From: Candidatus Fimivivens faecavium
GTDB lineage: Bacteria; Bacillota; Clostridia; Oscillospirales; Ruminococcaceae
Assembly: GCA_018716105.1 (NCBI GenBank)
Contig: DVKH01000007.1
Location: forward strand, 1 to 64,000
DNA: 64,000 bases
Reading direction: 5' to 3'
Shown in pieces: positions 47,415 to 57,952 of the stretch. The position numbers were made by a program, and so were the translations under genes. Below the pieces are notes generated by a model. It did no database searches. It saw only the letters and a list, made by a program, of their open reading frames with translations, and had not been told where the DNA came from. Each line of letters starts with the position of its first letter. The stretch's first letter is position 1.

Positions 47415-47430
47415 AAGCGTCCCTTTCGTT
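47400..47430. terminator. Bidirectional terminator, HTH gene and parC
   Basis: AGGGACGCT-atga-AAGCGTCCCTTTCGTTTT on the plus strand; overlaps the last codons of the HTH gene. Confidence 0.85.
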
Positions 47431-49674
47431 TTAGTCGAGAAGGGAGGTCTGCTCCATCACATCTTCCGGCTTTGGGAGAAAGCCCGCGGACGGCAGGCTT
47501 CTCGGACGATAGCGGTGCGCGTTCTTCAGCATCCCTTCCTCAAACGGCCGAAGGCCGTCGATCTTCGCCGGCCCCTTCAGGCTCATCACTGCGACGCCGA
47601 TCGTATCCCGCACCGTTTTCGCAGTGAGAAGCGCCGTATCGGCGATGAGCATCCGTCCGTTTGTGGCAGTGACCAGCACCGGCCCATCCCCCTGCATCAA
47701 TAAAATCGCCGCAAGAGGCGCCTTCAAGCTGTAAGCGCCTGTCAGCTTTTTTCTCCTCGTTTTGGTCTCATAGGAGGAAAGCTCTACTTTCGCGATTTTT
47801 CCATTTTCAAACGCAAACAGCAGGTACCCGCGGTAATCCCGGGTCACCGCCATATAGACGGCGTTTTCCCCCTCGTCCATGCCGAGCTTCGCCGGGATAT
47901 AATCTCCGAGCACGCTCGCCTTTGTATCCTCAAAATCCGCCGCACGCGCCTTATAAACCTGGCCGCGGTCGGTGAAAAACAGCAGATGCGCCGCGTTGGT
48001 GGATTCCACCGTCTGGGCGATCTGGTCCCCTTCTTTGAGCTTGTGCTCCGAACTCATGCGGTAGCTCTGCGGCGTAATCTTTTTGAAATACCCTTCCCGC
48101 GTGAAGAACAGGTTGACCGGGTAGTCCGGGAGCTCCTCGGCCTCCACCGCTTCATCTTCCTCTTCCGGGATGATGATCGCCGTTTTCCGCGGCTGGCCGT
48201 ATTTTTTGATCACCGCTTTGAGCTCCCGGGTGATGATCGCGCGGACTTTTTTGACGTCCCTGAGGGTTTCCTCCATCTCGGCGATTTCGCCGGCCAGCGA
48301 ATCGATCTCTTCGGTGCGCTTTAAGATATACTCGCGGTTCAGATGGCGCAGCCGGATCTCCGCAACGTACTCCGCCTGAATTTCATCGATTCCAAAACCG
48401 ATCATAAGGTTCGGGACCACTTCCCGCTCCTCTTCGGTCTCCCGGACGATTTTCACAGCCTTATCGATGTCCAACAGGATCTTACGAAGGCCAAGCAGCA
48501 GATGCAGCTTTTCCTTTTTCTTCTTAAGGTCAAAATAAACCCGGCGCCGGACGCAGCCCTCGCGGAACGCCGTCCATTCGTTCAAAAGCTCCCGCACGCC
48601 GAGGACCTTCGGCATCGCGCCGATCAGGACGTTAAAGTTGCAGGCAAACCGGTCCTCCAGCGGCGTCATTTTAAAAAGCCGCTTCATCAGTTTGTCCGGG
48701 TCGGCCCCGCGCTTTAAATCCAGCGTGATTTTCAGCCCGCTCAGATCGGTCTCATCCCGCACGTCCGCAAGTTCGCGGATCTTGCCGCCCTTGACCAGCT
48801 CGACGATCTTGTCGATGATCGCCTCAACCGTCGTCGAAGGCGGAATCTGCGTGATCTCGATACAGCCGTTTTCCTTGTCATACCGATAGACGCTCCGGAT
48901 CCTAAACCCGCCCACGCCGGTCTCGTAGATCTTGTTCAGTTCCGCCGCGTCATAGAGAAGCTCCCCCCCGAGCGGGAAATCCGGCGCGCGAAGGGTATCT
49001 GAAATCACATGGTCCGGGTTTTTCATCAGCGCGATCGCCGTTTCGCAGACCTCTTCCAGGTTAAACGGGCAGATCTGGCTCGCCATGCCGACAGCAATGC
49101 CGACGTTCGAGTTGACCAGCACCGACGGAAACGTCACCGGCAGCAGCGCCGGCTCCTTCATGGTGTTGTCGTAGTTGTCGACCATGTCGACGGTGTCCTT
49201 GTCGATGTCTGCGAAGAGTTCCTGGCAGATCGCGGTGAGCTTCACTTCGGTATACCGGGACGCCGCAAACGCCATATCCCGCGAATAGGCCTTGCCGAAG
49301 TTGCCCTTGGAATCGACATAAGGGTGCAGCAGCGCCTCGTTCCCCTTCGCCAGCCGGACCAGCGTCGCATAAATCGCCTGGTCGCCATGAGGGTTGAGCC
49401 GCATCGTCTGCCCGACCACGTTTGCCGATTTGGTCCGCGGCCCGGACAAAAGGCCCATCTTGTACATGGTGTAGAGAATCTTCCTGTGCGCGGGCTTAAA
49501 GCCGTCGATCTCGGGAATTGCCCGGGAAACGATGACGCTCATCGCGTAGGGCATATAGTTTTTTTCAATCGTCTCGGTGATCGGCTGCTCAATGACAACG
49601 CCCGCGTTTTCAATATAGGCGTTCTGCGGATTCGCATATTGCTTTTCGGGTTCTTTTTTCTTCTTTGGGGCCAT
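47431..49674 (-). CDS. parC: DNA topoisomerase IV subunit A (GyrA/ParC family)
   Basis: 747 residues. Winged-helix/tower region: EKNYMPYAMSVIVSRAIPEI, DGFKPAHRKILYTMYKMGLL, NPHGDQAIYATLVRLA and SRYTEVKLT with the catalytic Tyr. The C-terminal domain has beta-pinwheel blades (FFTREGYFKKITPQSYR, LLFFTDRGQVYKARAADFED) but no GyrA box (QRRGGKG) is visible, so ParC rather than GyrA. Cuts and rejoins DNA to separate replicated chromosomes. Co-transcribed with parE 73 bases upstream. Confidence 0.9.
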   Translation of the reverse strand: MAPKKKKEPEKQYANPQNAYIENAGVVIEQPITETIEKNYMPYAMSVIVSRAIPEIDGFKPAHRKILYTMYKMGLLSGPRTKSANVVGQTMRLNPHGDQAIYATLVRLAKGNEALLHPYVDSKGNFGKAYSRDMAFAASRYTEVKLTAICQELFADIDKDTVDMVDNYDNTMKEPALLPVTFPSVLVNSNVGIAVGMASQICPFNLEEVCETAIALMKNPDHVISDTLRAPDFPLGGELLYDAAELNKIYETGVGGFRIRSVYRYDKENGCIEITQIPPSTTVEAIIDKIVELVKGGKIRELADVRDETDLSGLKITLDLKRGADPDKLMKRLFKMTPLEDRFACNFNVLIGAMPKVLGVRELLNEWTAFREGCVRRRVYFDLKKKKEKLHLLLGLRKILLDIDKAVKIVRETEEEREVVPNLMIGFGIDEIQAEYVAEIRLRHLNREYILKRTEEIDSLAGEIAEMEETLRDVKKVRAIITRELKAVIKKYGQPRKTAIIIPEEEDEAVEAEELPDYPVNLFFTREGYFKKITPQSYRMSSEHKLKEGDQIAQTVESTNAAHLLFFTDRGQVYKARAADFEDTKASVLGDYIPAKLGMDEGENAVYMAVTRDYRGYLLFAFENGKIAKVELSSYETKTRRKKLTGAYSLKAPLAAILLMQGDGPVLVTATNGRMLIADTALLTAKTVRDTIGVAVMSLKGPAKIDGLRPFEEGMLKNAHRYRPRSLPSAGFLPKPEDVMEQTSLLD

Positions 49675-49747
49675 TTGTCCGTTCCTTCCTCTCCCGCCCC
49701 GGCCCGCTAAGGGAACCGGGACAGGCTGTTATTCCGCCGGCAATCCG

Positions 49748-51733
49748 TCAGGAAACATCCGCCTCGTCGAGATAGAGATAACCGTTCTGCGCGATAAAAT
49801 CCTTTCGTCCCGCGAGGTTGTCCCCGAGCATCAGCTCAAACATCTCGGACGTCTTCTCCGCGTCCGCGGGGTTGACCTTGATCAGCCGCCGGGTCACCGG
49901 GTTCATCGTCGTCAGCCACATCATCTCGGGTTCGTTCTCGCCGAGCCCCTTGGAGCGCTGAAGCGTGTATTTCTGCCCCTCGAGTTCTTCGAGGATTTTC
50001 GCCTTCTCCCCATCGGAATAGGCGAAATAGGTCTTGTCCTTCGACGTGATCTCATAGAGCGGGGACTCCGCTATATAGACATACCCCTGTTCAATCAGCT
50101 GCGGGGTCAGGCGGTAGAGCATGGTCAGGATGAGCGTCCGAATCTGGAATCCGTCCACATCGGCGTCGGTGCAGATGACGATTTTGTTCCACCGAAGGTT
50201 CGCAAGGTCAAAGCTCGCGAGATCCTTGTTCGCCTTCGATTTCACCTCCACGCCGCAGCCCAGGACCTTGAGCAGGTCGGTGATGATCTCGTTTTTGAAA
50301 ATCTTGTCGTATTCCGCCTTGAGGCAGTTTAAAATCTTCCCGCGGACCGGCATAATCGCCTGGAACTCGCTGTCCCGGCCGAGCTTGACCGAGCCGAGCG
50401 CCGAATCGCCCTCGACAATATAGATTTCGCGCCGGCCGATGTCCTTTGACCGGCAGTCGACGAATTTCTGCACCCGGTTGGACAGGTCAATCGTCCCGGC
50501 CAGCTTTTTCTTGATGTTGATCCTCGTCTTTTCGGCGCTTTCGCGGCTGCGTTTATTAATCAGGACCTGCTCCGCGATTTTCTGCGCGTCGTCGGGATTC
50601 TCGATAAAATAGACCTCGAGCTGATGCTTTAAAAACTCGGTCATCGCCTCATAGATAAACCGGTTGTTGATCGCCTTCTTGGTCTGGTTCTCATAGGAGG
50701 TCTGGGTTGAAAACGAAGAGGACACCAGCATCAGGCAGGCTTCCACATCCTGAAAGGTTATTTTGCTTTCATCTTTGAGGTATTTTCCGCCGCTCTTTAA
50801 ATAGCTGTCGATCTGCGCGACCGTCGCGACCCGGACCGCCTTTTCGGGCGAGCCTCCATGCTCCAGAAAGCTCGAGTTATGGTAATATTCGCATAAATGC
50901 TTTTCGTTGGAAAAGCAAAGCGCAACCGAAAACTTGACCCGGTACTCGGGCTTGTCCTCCCGGTCGCGGCCCCTGCGCTCCGCCTGCCAGAACTGGACCG
51001 GCGTGATGGCCTGATCCCCCGCGAGTTCCGCCAGATAGTCGACGATGCCGTTCTGATAAAAGAACGTCTCCTCTTCAAACGCCTTCCCGGCCTGATTGCG
51101 CAGGACCAGGGTGACGCCGGGGTTGACCACCGACTGCCTTCGAAGCGTCTCGCGGTAATACTCGAGCGGGATCGCGATGTCCGTGAACACCTCAAGGTCC
51201 GGCCGCCAGCGGATTTTGGTGCCGGTCTGCCTGCGCTTTGCCGGCTCTTTCTGCAGACCCCCAACGTTTTCTCCGTGTTCGAACCGAAGCGTATGCCGAA
51301 AGCCGTCGCGGAAAATTTCAACATCCATGAATTCGGCGGAATACTGCGTGGAACAGAGGCCCAGGCCGTTGAGCCCAAGTGAAAACTCATAGCTGCCGTC
51401 GCCGGAATCGTTATACTTTCCGCCCGCATATAGCTCGCAGAACACCAGCTCCCAGTTGTACCGCTCTTCCCGCTTGTTGTAATCGACCGGGATCCCACGT
51501 CCAAAATCCTCGACTTCAATCGAATGATCCTCGTACCGCGTCACGACGACCCGGTTTCCATAACCTTCCCGGGCTTCGTCTATCGAGTTGGAGATGATCT
51601 CGAAGACCGCGTGCTCACAGCCCTCAAGCCCGTCCGAGCCAAAAATAACGGCCGGGCGCTTTCGGACGCGCTCCGCGCCCTTGAGGGAAGTGATGCTCTC
51701 GTTTGTATATCCTTTTGGAGAAGCTTTGCTCAT
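49748..51733 (-). CDS. parE: DNA topoisomerase IV subunit B (GyrB/ParE family)
   Basis: 661 residues from the ATG at 51733 (CGGAGGCCGAC upstream). GHKL ATPase: RVRKRPAVIFGSDGLEGCEH, EIISNSIDEAREGYG (Mg-binding Asn), VEDFGRGIPVDY, and FSLGLNGLGLCSTQYSAEFM. TOPRIM: IYIVEGDSALGSVKLGRDSE and ICTDADVDGFQIRTLILTML (DxD). C-terminal QRSKGLGENEPEMMW. Forms A2B2 with the parC product. Sequence features such as GSDGLEG and the longer middle are of the Clostridial second gyrase-like pair. Confidence 0.93.
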   Translation of the reverse strand: MSKASPKGYTNESITSLKGAERVRKRPAVIFGSDGLEGCEHAVFEIISNSIDEAREGYGNRVVVTRYEDHSIEVEDFGRGIPVDYNKREERYNWELVFCELYAGGKYNDSGDGSYEFSLGLNGLGLCSTQYSAEFMDVEIFRDGFRHTLRFEHGENVGGLQKEPAKRRQTGTKIRWRPDLEVFTDIAIPLEYYRETLRRQSVVNPGVTLVLRNQAGKAFEEETFFYQNGIVDYLAELAGDQAITPVQFWQAERRGRDREDKPEYRVKFSVALCFSNEKHLCEYYHNSSFLEHGGSPEKAVRVATVAQIDSYLKSGGKYLKDESKITFQDVEACLMLVSSSFSTQTSYENQTKKAINNRFIYEAMTEFLKHQLEVYFIENPDDAQKIAEQVLINKRSRESAEKTRINIKKKLAGTIDLSNRVQKFVDCRSKDIGRREIYIVEGDSALGSVKLGRDSEFQAIMPVRGKILNCLKAEYDKIFKNEIITDLLKVLGCGVEVKSKANKDLASFDLANLRWNKIVICTDADVDGFQIRTLILTMLYRLTPQLIEQGYVYIAESPLYEITSKDKTYFAYSDGEKAKILEELEGQKYTLQRSKGLGENEPEMMWLTTMNPVTRRLIKVNPADAEKTSEMFELMLGDNLAGRKDFIAQNGYLYLDEADVS

Positions 51734-51958
51734 GTCGGCCTCCGTTTGTATTGATACAGATAATTCTGGGCTGAAATTTACCAAATATTGTGCCGAAACT
51801 TATTTTACCCGCAAGATTCTGTGTTTGTCAAGCGAAGCGTTGTCCTTCTTTCCCGTCGTACGCCGTCGGGTTTTGCCGCTCGTCCCCGCTTTCGTTTCTT
51901 ATCCTGTACCGAAACCCGCGCTTCATTCGGCCGTCCGTTAGAAGCCTGTGCCCCGACA

Positions 51959-51994
51959 AAGCGGAAAGGCGGGTTTCCCCGCCTTTCCGCTTTT
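51959..51994. terminator. Terminator after ftsH
   Basis: GCGGAAAGGCGGG-TTT-CCCCGCCTTTCCGC, a 13-14-bp stem; T run on the plus side, weak T run on the minus side. It follows ftsH and precedes the parE promoter region. Confidence 0.8.
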
Positions 51995-51999
51995 CATAT

Positions 52000-53985
<1,986 letters not shown>

Positions 53986-54005
53986 TTCGGCATCACTCCT
54001 GTCAT

Positions 54006-54548
54006 TTACTTTTTGGTATATGCGTCGGGTTTGAGCACCCCGACAAACGGAAGATTCCTATATTTTTCATCAAAGTCGAGGCCGTAGCCAACGACAAATT
54101 CGTCCGGGACCGAAAAACATTTATAGTCCGCCAAGAGGTTTACCCGGCGGCGTTCCGGTTTATCCAGGAGGGTTGCAATCCGAATGCTTCCCGCCCCTTT
54201 TGCGGAAAGATGTTCCATCAAATAGGACAGCGTCAGGCCGGAGTCGAGGATATCCTCCACCAGCAGGATGTCAACCCCAGCCACCGGCTCGTTGAGGTCT
54301 TTGATGATCCGCACAATGCCCGAGGTCTTGGTCCCGCACCCATAGCTCGAAACCGACATGAAGTCGATCGAAACCGGGATATCGATCGCCCGCATCAGAT
54401 CCGCCATAAAGACAACCGATCCTTTGAGCACGCTGACCAGCATCAAATTCTTCCCACGGTAGTCTTCGGAAATCTGTTTCCCAATTTCGCGGACCTTTTG
54501 CTGAATTTCCTCTTTTGAGATCAGTACGCGTTCGATATCTTCCAACAT
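54006..54548 (-). CDS. hpt: Hypoxanthine phosphoribosyltransferase
   Basis: 180 residues from the ATG at 54548 (CATGGGGGATTATAGT); an ATG at 54563 adds five residues. Motifs: [36 protein letters not shown] and [20 protein letters not shown] (PRPP-binding loop VEDIxDSG), with [17 protein letters not shown] at the end. Makes IMP and GMP from bases and PRPP. Lies between tilS and ftsH, an arrangement widely conserved in Firmicutes. Confidence 0.95.
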   Translation of the reverse strand: MLEDIERVLISKEEIQQKVREIGKQISEDYRGKNLMLVSVLKGSVVFMADLMRAIDIPVSIDFMSVSSYGCGTKTSGIVRIIKDLNEPVAGVDILLVEDILDSGLTLSYLMEHLSAKGAGSIRIATLLDKPERRRVNLLADYKCFSVPDEFVVGYGLDFDEKYRNLPFVGVLKPDAYTKK

Positions 54549-54572
54549 ACTATAATCCCCCATGCAGCCCTT

Positions 54573-56030
54573 TTATGTGCCGTCTGATTCGTTATTTTCC
54601 CCCGATGGGAAAATATCCCCCGCCTTTTCATCGCCCATCCGGAACAGGACGAAACGTTCGGTCCTCCCATCGGCCGCCGCTCCCATTGAAACGCCGCAGC
54701 GTTCGATCCAGACGATATCTTCCCCCGCGCAGGCAAGGACAAGCCCGGGGCGGTCGGCAGGCGGGATTTTCCGTTCGTTGAAAAGCTTTTTCAGGCTCTT
54801 TCCACCGCCGCCGCGCGCAGGATGGAACCGGTCGCCGTCCCGTTTTGCACGCAGAATAACAATCTTTGTTATTTTATCATAATCGGCCAAATTAGTTAAG
54901 TCTAAACTGTTACATTTTCGGGTTTTTTTTAATTCCTCCCGCGTAAAAACGGAAATTGTCAGCGTTTTTCCGTTGGATAACGAAAACAGCGCCCGCTTTC
55001 CGGGTTCCGGAAGTTCGGCGGCCCGCTCGTCAGCCGGCGCAGCAGCCCCCTTATCGGGCGGCGCCTGATGGAGGGTCAGATACCCGCCGCGCGCCGATGC
55101 AAACCTTCCGCCCTCGATTTCAACGCTGCCGCTGCCGCTTTTGACCAGATTCAAAACAAGCTCCAGCCGTTTCGCATCATAAGAAAGCCCCGCCTCCAGC
55201 AGCCAGGCGCGCAGCGCGCGCAGCAAAACCGCCCGATGGAGCGGACGAAGCCTGTCGATTCGCAGTCCGGACAGCTCCTTGGCGCCGGACAGCGCCGCCT
55301 CTGCCAGACCACAGAGGCAGTCCTCATCCTCGGAAAAACTTTTGGCCTCCCGCGCGAAAACCGATTCCAGCGATGGGTTCAGGCTTATCAGCGCCGGAAC
55401 CGCCTGATGCCGGATGCGGTTGCGCCCGCAGCCATCTTCAAGATTCGTCGAGTCCACGACATAGCCCAGCCCGCGCTGTGCCAGATGGGATTCTATCTCC
55501 CCGCGCGTGCAGGTGATCAGCGGGCGGATGATCTCGTCCCGCACCGGCGGGATTCCACAGAGCCCTTTGAGGCCAGTTCCCCGCGCGAGATTCAAAAGCG
55601 CCGTCTCCAGGCTGTCGGAAAGGGTGTGCGCGAGCGCTATTTTCAGGCCCCCGCCGTCCCCCGCCGGATCGCCGGCATGCTCCCGCGCCGCCTGACGGAG
55701 CGCGGTATACCGCAGCTCCCGCGCCGCAAGTTCAACGGAAAGCCCAGTCCCCCTGGCAAAAGCCGCGACATCAACGCTTTTGACGATCAGCGCAACGCCG
55801 AGCGACCGGCAAAGCTCCCGCACAAACGCTTCGTCGCGGTCGCTCTCCTCCCCGCGGAGCCGGTGATTTACATGGCAGGCGTACAGCCGGAACCCGAGCC
55901 CTTCCCGGGCCGACGCCAGGAAATCCAAAAGGGCAACCGAATCCGCCCCGCCGGAAACCCCGGCGGTAATCCTGTCGCCCCAGGATATCATTCGATTCTG
56001 TGAGATCGCGCAAAGCGCCTTATCCCTCAT
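54573..56030 (-). CDS. tilS: tRNA(Ile)-lysidine synthetase
   Basis: 485 residues from the ATG at 56030, which overlaps the dnaB stop by 11 bases. N-terminal PP-loop ITAGVSGGADSVALLDFLAS binds ATP; ACHVNHRLRGEESDRDEAFV and IALAHTLSDSLETALLNLAR follow. Middle: STNLEDGCGRNRIRHQAVPA. C-terminal TilS substrate domain (IVILRAKRDGDRFHPARGGG, KKLFNERKIPPADRP). Converts C34 of tRNA-Ile(CAU) to lysidine, an essential step. The C-terminal part has a lower-GC stretch around 54850-54950. Confidence 0.94.
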   Translation of the reverse strand: MRDKALCAISQNRMISWGDRITAGVSGGADSVALLDFLASAREGLGFRLYACHVNHRLRGEESDRDEAFVRELCRSLGVALIVKSVDVAAFARGTGLSVELAARELRYTALRQAAREHAGDPAGDGGGLKIALAHTLSDSLETALLNLARGTGLKGLCGIPPVRDEIIRPLITCTRGEIESHLAQRGLGYVVDSTNLEDGCGRNRIRHQAVPALISLNPSLESVFAREAKSFSEDEDCLCGLAEAALSGAKELSGLRIDRLRPLHRAVLLRALRAWLLEAGLSYDAKRLELVLNLVKSGSGSVEIEGGRFASARGGYLTLHQAPPDKGAAAPADERAAELPEPGKRALFSLSNGKTLTISVFTREELKKTRKCNSLDLTNLADYDKITKIVILRAKRDGDRFHPARGGGGKSLKKLFNERKIPPADRPGLVLACAGEDIVWIERCGVSMGAAADGRTERFVLFRMGDEKAGDIFPSGENNESDGT

Positions 56031-57390
56031 GACGCGACAGCTCCACATTGCGGAATTTGGTGTACTGCCCGTCCCAGCCAAGCGGAACCGTCGCCGTCTC
56101 CCCGTGGCGGTTTTTCGCGATGATGCATTCGGCAAGGCTTTGGTCCCCCTCCTCGCCCTCGTTCTGGTAATAGGCGTCGCGGTACAGGAACAGAACCGCG
56201 TCCGCGTCCTGTTCGATCGAACCCGATTCGCGCAGGTCCGAGAGCAGCGGCCGCTTGTCGGAGCGGGATTCCGGTCCGCGGGAGAGCTGCGAAAGGACGA
56301 TCACCGGGATGTCGAATTCCTTCGCCATGATTTTCAGCGAACGGGTGATCTCGCTGACCTCCTGCACGCGGTTTTCGCTGCGCTTACCGCCCGACTGCAT
56401 CAACTGGAGGTAGTCGATACAGACCAGCGAGACGTCTTTAAGCCGGCGGAGCTTCGCCTTCATCTCGCCGATGGTGATGCCCGGCGTGTCGTCGAGGTAG
56501 AGCGGCAGCTTCGAGAGCATCTGGCTCGACACCGCAAGCCGCACCCAGTCCTCGGAATCAAGGGAACCGGTCTTGAGCCGGCCGCTCGCAACAAAAGCCT
56601 CGGAAGAAAGGACCCGCATTGCGAGCTGTTCCTTGCTCATCTCAAGCGAGAAAAACGCCACCTTTTTCCCGAGCTTTGCGACGTTGAGCGCGATGTTCAG
56701 CACGAACGAGGTCTTGCCCATGCCGGGGCGGGCGGCGATGAACAATAGGTCCGAACGGTTGAGCCCGGTCAGTTTTTCATCCAGCCCCGTGAACCCGGTT
56801 GGGACCCCGAGATAATCTTCGCGGTCCTTGCCGCCGAGCCGCTGAAGCGTATCATAGGTGGAGAGGATGACCTCGTCCAGCCGCACCAACCCCGAGGAGT
56901 CCTTACCCTTGCGGATGTCGTAGATTTTCTGCTCCGCCATTTCCATCAGGGCGTTCGGGTCGCCGGCCCCTTCGCGCGCAGCGGTAATAATCTCCGCAAA
57001 GGTGCTGATCAGGCTGCGAAGGTAATATTTCTCCTTGACGATTTTGGCGTACGCCTCAACATTGACTGTGGTCGGAACGATCTGAACCAGCTGCGTCAGA
57101 TAGATTTTCGCGTCCTGTTCGGTCGGGAAAATGTTTTCCTGTTTCGCCTGATCGAGGACCGTGATGAAATCAATCGCCTCGCCGCCGACAAACATCCGCA
57201 TGACGATCGAAAATAGCATCTGGTGCTGCTGGCGGTAAAAGCTCTCCGGAATCAGGTGCTGGAGGACCACCGGAATACAGCCCGAGTCAATCAGGACCGC
57301 GCCGAGAACCGACTGCTCCGCCTCCAGATTATAAGGAAGCTCCTTCGGGAAATCGCTTCCCGAAAAATCCAGCGCATATAATTCCGCCAT
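56020..57390 (-). CDS. dnaB: Replicative DNA helicase
   Basis: 456 residues from the ATG at 57390 (CGCGGGGGGAACAAAA upstream). N-terminal DnaB domain: LPYNLEAEQSVLGAVLIDSG. C-terminal RecA-like ATPase: LLFIAARPGMGKTSFVLNIA (Walker A), VAFFSLEMSKEQLAMRVLSS, VSLVCIDYLQLMQSGGKRSE and SDLRESGSIEQDADAVLFLY. Hexameric helicase unwinding DNA at the fork. Placed between rplI and tilS as is common in Firmicutes. Confidence 0.96.
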   Translation of the reverse strand: MAELYALDFSGSDFPKELPYNLEAEQSVLGAVLIDSGCIPVVLQHLIPESFYRQQHQMLFSIVMRMFVGGEAIDFITVLDQAKQENIFPTEQDAKIYLTQLVQIVPTTVNVEAYAKIVKEKYYLRSLISTFAEIITAAREGAGDPNALMEMAEQKIYDIRKGKDSSGLVRLDEVILSTYDTLQRLGGKDREDYLGVPTGFTGLDEKLTGLNRSDLLFIAARPGMGKTSFVLNIALNVAKLGKKVAFFSLEMSKEQLAMRVLSSEAFVASGRLKTGSLDSEDWVRLAVSSQMLSKLPLYLDDTPGITIGEMKAKLRRLKDVSLVCIDYLQLMQSGGKRSENRVQEVSEITRSLKIMAKEFDIPVIVLSQLSRGPESRSDKRPLLSDLRESGSIEQDADAVLFLYRDAYYQNEGEEGDQSLAECIIAKNRHGETATVPLGWDGQYTKFRNVELSRHEG

Positions 57391-57479
57391 TTTTGTTCCC
57401 CCCGCGGTTTCATTTGTACCGTTTATCATAGCAGAAAAACCGGCCCCGCGCAATGCGCCGGACCGGTTATAACCGTCTG

Positions 57480-57926
57480 TTAGGCTTCGGAAACCTTGAT
57501 CATCACCTTCGCCGCAACGCCCGGATAGAGCTTCACCGTAACCTCGTAGTCGCCGACGGTTTTGATGTCCTTGTCCATCACGATTTTTTTCCTGTCAACT
57601 TCCGATCCAATCTGCGCGGTCATCGCCTCCGCAACCTCTTTGGCTGTGACAGAGCCGAACAGCCGCCCCGCGCTGCCGCCCTTCGCCTTCACTTCCACTT
57701 TGCAGGCTTCCAGCTTCGCCTTCTGCTCAAGCGCCGCCGCCCTTTCAAGTTCCTCGTGGCGCTCTGCGGACGCACGCTTCGCGTTGAGTTCGTTGACCGT
57801 CTGCGCCGTGGCAGGTACGGCGAGCTTTCTCGGGAACAAAAAGTTTCGCGCATAACCGTCGGAAACCTCAATCATCTCGCCTTTTTTTCCGGTCCCCTTG
57901 ATATCCGCGTTTAAAATGACCTTCAT
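57480..57926 (-). CDS. rplI: 50S ribosomal protein L9
   Basis: 148 residues. Starts MKVILNADIKGTGKKGEMIE, then VSDGYARNFLFPRKLAVPAT, the signature of L9, a long central helix (ERHEELERAAALEQKAKLEA) and a C-terminal domain (GKLFGSVT-like AGRLFGSVTAKEVAEAMTAQ). AGGAGGAGTTCC lies before the ATG. Cotranscribed with gdpP upstream and dnaB downstream. Confidence 0.97.
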   Translation of the reverse strand: MKVILNADIKGTGKKGEMIEVSDGYARNFLFPRKLAVPATAQTVNELNAKRASAERHEELERAAALEQKAKLEACKVEVKAKGGSAGRLFGSVTAKEVAEAMTAQIGSEVDRKKIVMDKDIKTVGDYEVTVKLYPGVAAKVMIKVSEA

Positions 57927-57952
57927 TGGAACTCCTCCTTTTCTTCGACCTT